A stretch of DNA of 6,303 nt from Ruminococcus sp. UBA7477 (GTDB lineage Bacteria > Bacillota > Clostridia > Oscillospirales > Ruminococcaceae): positions 5,505-11,807 of the forward strand of contig DLOT01000078.1 of assembly GCA_002479715.1 (NCBI GenBank), written 5' to 3'. The position numbers and the translations under genes were made by a program. Below are positions 3,959 to 6,303 of this stretch, piece by piece (the stretch's first letter is position 1; the number at the start of each line of letters is the position of its first letter). The notes under the pieces are model-generated. The model was not told the origin of the DNA. It made no database searches and saw only the letters and a program-made list of their open reading frames with translations.

Positions 3959-5623
3959 GTGAACAGACAAGATGTAGAGAAAACCATAACTGAATATCTG
4001 AAGCCCATATTCGGATTTGCCCTGAAGAGGTGTAAAGGCTTCCATGATGCAGAAGACCTGTCGCAGGAGATCGCAATAAGAGCGTTCCGAGCGCTCCTTG
4101 CCAAAGATGATGTTGCTGACATGGGTAAGTTTATCTGGACAGTTGCCCATAACACACTCAGCAATTATTATCGTGATACCGCAAAAAGTATGGTCGGTGT
4201 TTCTATAGAGGAGGCTCCGGAGCTAGTTGCAGATCTGCATTCTGAAACCGACACTGACGATCATACTGAGGTTATCTATCGTCTCCGGGATGAGATTGCA
4301 TACCTTTCAAAGATGCAAAGAAGGATTTTGATTGCGTATTATTTTGAAAATCGCAAGCAGGCCGAAATAGCCAGTGAACTGGGCATCCCTCTCGGCACTG
4401 TCAAGTGGCACTTGTTTGAGGCAAAAAAAGAATTGAAACGAGGTATGGATACGATGAGAAAAGCAAGCGATCTCAAGTTTAACCCTATTAAATTTGACTC
4501 CTATGGTATCAACGGTGCCGTTGGCACAAAGTCCCCGGACGAGTTTTTACGTTCGACGCTGTCTCAGAACATCTGTTACTGTGTGCGTAATACGGCAAAG
4601 ACGGTGAATGAGATTGCCGATGATCTGGGTGTTTCCCCTGTGTATGTAGAAACCGAAGTTGAATTCCTTGAAGAATATGGTTTCCTACAGGCTCAGAAGG
4701 ACAAGTACATTGCAAATTTCATCATCAGCGAGCCCTCAGCAGAGCTGCTTACTATGCAGAACGAGATGTATAAGCGTGCTGCCGAACTGTTTGCAAACGA
4801 TTTGTATGATGAGCTGATCTCCAACGGTATTCTTGATGATCCGGACATATGCTGCGGTCAAACTGACAAGCCTATTTCCCTGACCGACTCTCCAAAAGCG
4901 AACCGGAATTTCATCCTGTGGTCGCTGATTCCTTATATAGCTGCCTGGTCTGGTGAGAAGCTGATGGACGAAAGCATTTCTTTTGAAGAAGTGGCGACGA
5001 TCCGCCCGGACGGCGCTCATAACATCTATCATGCGACTGTTGTGCCGAATGAAATGATCCTCCCCGAAGACTATGTGTATATGAAGAACTGGTCCGGACC
5101 AATGTGGAACGGAGACGGTAAACGAATCCTTTGGCAGATCGACAGCGAATGGTCTGATCGCAGAAATAATCACGAATTCCAATATACAGAAGACGCTAAG
5201 CGTGTGCTTTCACTCTATGCGAGAGAAGCCGATGATTATCTCTCCAAAGACGAATACGCGTGGTTGTGTGAGCGTGGCTATATAAAAGCTAACGGCGATT
5301 ATGACGGCAAACTAAAAACTTGTTGGCAAATCGTTATCTTGTCAAATAAAGAGATCCGGGATAAGCTGCTCGCCATCGGAGAGCGTATTAAGAAAAGGTA
5401 TCAGACTGAATTTGATGCTTTGAAGGCGCCCTATGCAGAGGCTGTGTTGCAGTCCGTTCCGGCACATCTTAGAAAGGTGAAAGCATATGAGCTGCAATTT
5501 GTATTTCATTCCGATGGCTGGTTCTTGGCACACTGTATCACAACTCTCCTGAATAACGGCAAGCTGAAGAAGCCTACCGAAGGGCAGAGAAAATCCTTGA
5601 CCACACTGATTATTAATAGATAA
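3959..5623 (+). CDS. ECF-like sigma-70 protein with winged helix and long C-terminal extension
   Basis: This 554-residue protein starts at GTG, with GAGGTG 7 nt upstream. Residues about 13-72 form sigma region 2, with the region 2.2-type motif DAEDLSQE (30-37) and FIWTVAHNTLSNYYRD (58-73) for core binding and -10 recognition. Residues about 115-161 form region 4, with a helix-turn-helix QAEIASELGIPLGTVKWHL that would read the -35. Residues about 200-250 resemble a winged helix (NTAKTVNEIADDLGVSPVYV). The rest (about 250-554) is unrecognised, with a conspicuous Trp-rich stretch (NWSGPMWNGDG, 377-387). ECF sigmas are usually near 160-200 residues, so this is almost three times longer. No anti-sigma gene is adjacent; terminators lie on both sides. 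I infer a self-contained regulator whose C-terminus senses a signal. Targets cannot be read from the window. Confidence 0.9.
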   Translation: MNRQDVEKTITEYLKPIFGFALKRCKGFHDAEDLSQEIAIRAFRALLAKDDVADMGKFIWTVAHNTLSNYYRDTAKSMVGVSIEEAPELVADLHSETDTDDHTEVIYRLRDEIAYLSKMQRRILIAYYFENRKQAEIASELGIPLGTVKWHLFEAKKELKRGMDTMRKASDLKFNPIKFDSYGINGAVGTKSPDEFLRSTLSQNICYCVRNTAKTVNEIADDLGVSPVYVETEVEFLEEYGFLQAQKDKYIANFIISEPSAELLTMQNEMYKRAAELFANDLYDELISNGILDDPDICCGQTDKPISLTDSPKANRNFILWSLIPYIAAWSGEKLMDESISFEEVATIRPDGAHNIYHATVVPNEMILPEDYVYMKNWSGPMWNGDGKRILWQIDSEWSDRRNNHEFQYTEDAKRVLSLYAREADDYLSKDEYAWLCERGYIKANGDYDGKLKTCWQIVILSNKEIRDKLLAIGERIKKRYQTEFDALKAPYAEAVLQSVPAHLRKVKAYELQFVFHSDGWFLAHCITTLLNNGKLKKPTEGQRKSLTTLIINR

Positions 5624-5702
5624 TCAAAATGCACTGCTGTTTGTATGCCAACGGATTTCCATTAAGGCTGCTTCATTATAATCTGTTGTGAATACTCCGA
5701 CT

Positions 5703-5740
5703 AAAAATCCTCTGAAGCGGATAGTTTCAGAGGATTTTTT
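5703..5740. terminator. Bidirectional terminator between convergent genes
   Basis: AAAAATCCTCTGAA (5703-5716) pairs perfectly over 14 bp with TTCAGAGGATTTTT (5726-5739) around a 9-nt loop. The flanking A and T tracts let it work on both strands. It serves the sigma-like gene ending at 5623 and the minus-strand gene ending at 5796. I see no gene in the rest of 5624-5795. Confidence 0.92.
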
Positions 5741-5795
5741 ATACCGTCAATGGCTTTTTCGATTTTATTCTCTTCAGCATGATTTCTTCCGCCCT

Positions 5796-6303
5796 TTATT
5801 TGAAGGCGTCTTTCCCGAATATCTCCATAACATCGTCATAAAGCTTTTTCAGCTCGTCATAATGCTCGTCATACATGAGCTTACTTCCTGATACAAAATT
5901 CATATCCTTATCTATAATGATGTGATAGTATTCCGAGCTCGAAGATATATAATATCCGTCCTTGTATTCTTCTTCCACCCCTGTGTAATCATCAACACGA
6001 AGACTATACCTGCCTTCTCCGAACGGCCGCACACAGTACCTGAAATAATATGTATAATCGGTCATGCTTTCTGCCACATGATTTTCAAGGTCTAAGTATG
6101 TCAGATGTCCCGTCAGGACCTGAATGTCTGAAAAGAAATTCAGAAATTTCGGCACGGAAATTTCATAACCGATCATTTCATCCTCATTTTCATAGCAATA
6201 ATAATAACTTCTCGTTATCTTATCCTCTCTGACTGTGAGCTCGTATTTTTCAAAATTCTGAAGCAGCGGCTTTACCCTGGTGTTGTAATAAACGACCCAT
6301 ATT
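5796..6303 (-). CDS. Tyrosine-rich protein of unknown function, N-terminus beyond window edge
   Basis: The frame stays open from the stop (TAA at 5798-5796) to the right edge, giving at least the last 168 residues. The ATG at 6176 is internal, because upstream codons in the same frame still read as plausible protein (NFEKYELTVRED, then SYYYCYENEDE). I do not recognise a family. The visible part is rich in tyrosine (23 of 168) and acidic residues, with no transmembrane segment or obvious catalytic motif. Segments such as YTYYFRYCVR and EYYHIIIDKD look like alternating beta strands, and the end (YDELKKLYDDVMEIFGK) looks helical. It converges on the sigma-like gene and shares its terminator. It could be the soluble part of a lipoprotein or membrane protein whose anchor is outside the window; that is speculation. 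Confidence 0.8.
   Translation of the reverse strand, partial: IWVVYYNTRVKPLLQNFEKYELTVREDKITRSYYYCYENEDEMIGYEISVPKFLNFFSDIQVLTGHLTYLDLENHVAESMTDYTYYFRYCVRPFGEGRYSLRVDDYTGVEEEYKDGYYISSSSEYYHIIIDKDMNFVSGSKLMYDEHYDELKKLYDDVMEIFGKDAFK

Noticed and set aside
3928..3993. 22-codon leader frame (MSESFQEVKTS...) overlapping the sigma-like start
   Set aside because: No SD precedes its ATG and it overlaps the real ribosome-binding site; probably chance.
4736..5182. 148-codon minus-strand frame opposite the sigma-like gene
   Set aside because: Shadow of the long plus-strand frame; no promoter, SD or recognisable motif.
5654..5682. TATAAT at 5677 as a promoter
   Set aside because: No -35-like sequence at a suitable distance and only a terminator and the end of a convergent gene downstream.

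Overview
The window looks like a chromosomal segment from a Clostridia-class Firmicute, most likely a Ruminococcus/Oscillospiraceae-type organism. This is inferred from consensus sigma-A promoters, strong Shine-Dalgarno (SD) sites, T-tailed hairpin terminators, a tRNA with encoded CCA and a MoxR-DUF58 operon. It joins moderately GC-rich host-like sequence (about 43% GC where I counted) to a very AT-rich cargo gene (about 22-33% GC in counted lines) and a third block near 48% GC. A mosaic, accessory-type region is therefore likely.

Layout. Positions 1-1988, minus strand: a two-gene operon, a MoxR-family AAA+ ATPase followed 3 nt later by a DUF58 membrane protein that runs off the left edge. 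It is driven by a perfect TTGACA-N17-TATAAT promoter at 2035-2063. Positions 1989-2843: about 850 bp without a protein gene but dense in signals. It holds an 18-bp palindrome, a second perfect consensus promoter facing right, a foldable stretch that may be a small RNA, the 5' half of a broken tRNA-Pro, a minus-strand terminator, three 12-bp repeats, an intact tRNA-Pro(UGG), two tandem terminators and a GC-rich tRNA-like scrap. Positions 2844-3728: an AT-rich gene for a putative HExxH zinc metallopeptidase with its own extended -10 promoter and a long-stem terminator. Positions 3959-5623: a 554-residue protein with an N-terminal ECF-like sigma-70 module (regions 2 and 4), a central winged helix and a long unrecognised C-terminal part. 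Positions 5796-6303, minus strand: the C-terminal 168 residues of a tyrosine-rich protein of unknown function, converging on the sigma gene at a shared bidirectional terminator.

How the parts work together. MoxR and DUF58 proteins are commonly co-encoded and thought to act together as a chaperone-like or envelope-maturation pair. The most informative non-coding part is the tRNA-Pro pair. A broken 5' half and an intact gene, 189 bp apart, share the anticodon-loop sequence, and three short repeats lie between them. This is the arrangement left when an integrative element enters a tRNA anticodon loop and then loses its interior. The metallopeptidase and sigma-like genes to the right each have their own signals and do not form an operon with each other. 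The sigma-like gene has no adjacent anti-sigma gene, so its extra domains may carry its control (inference).
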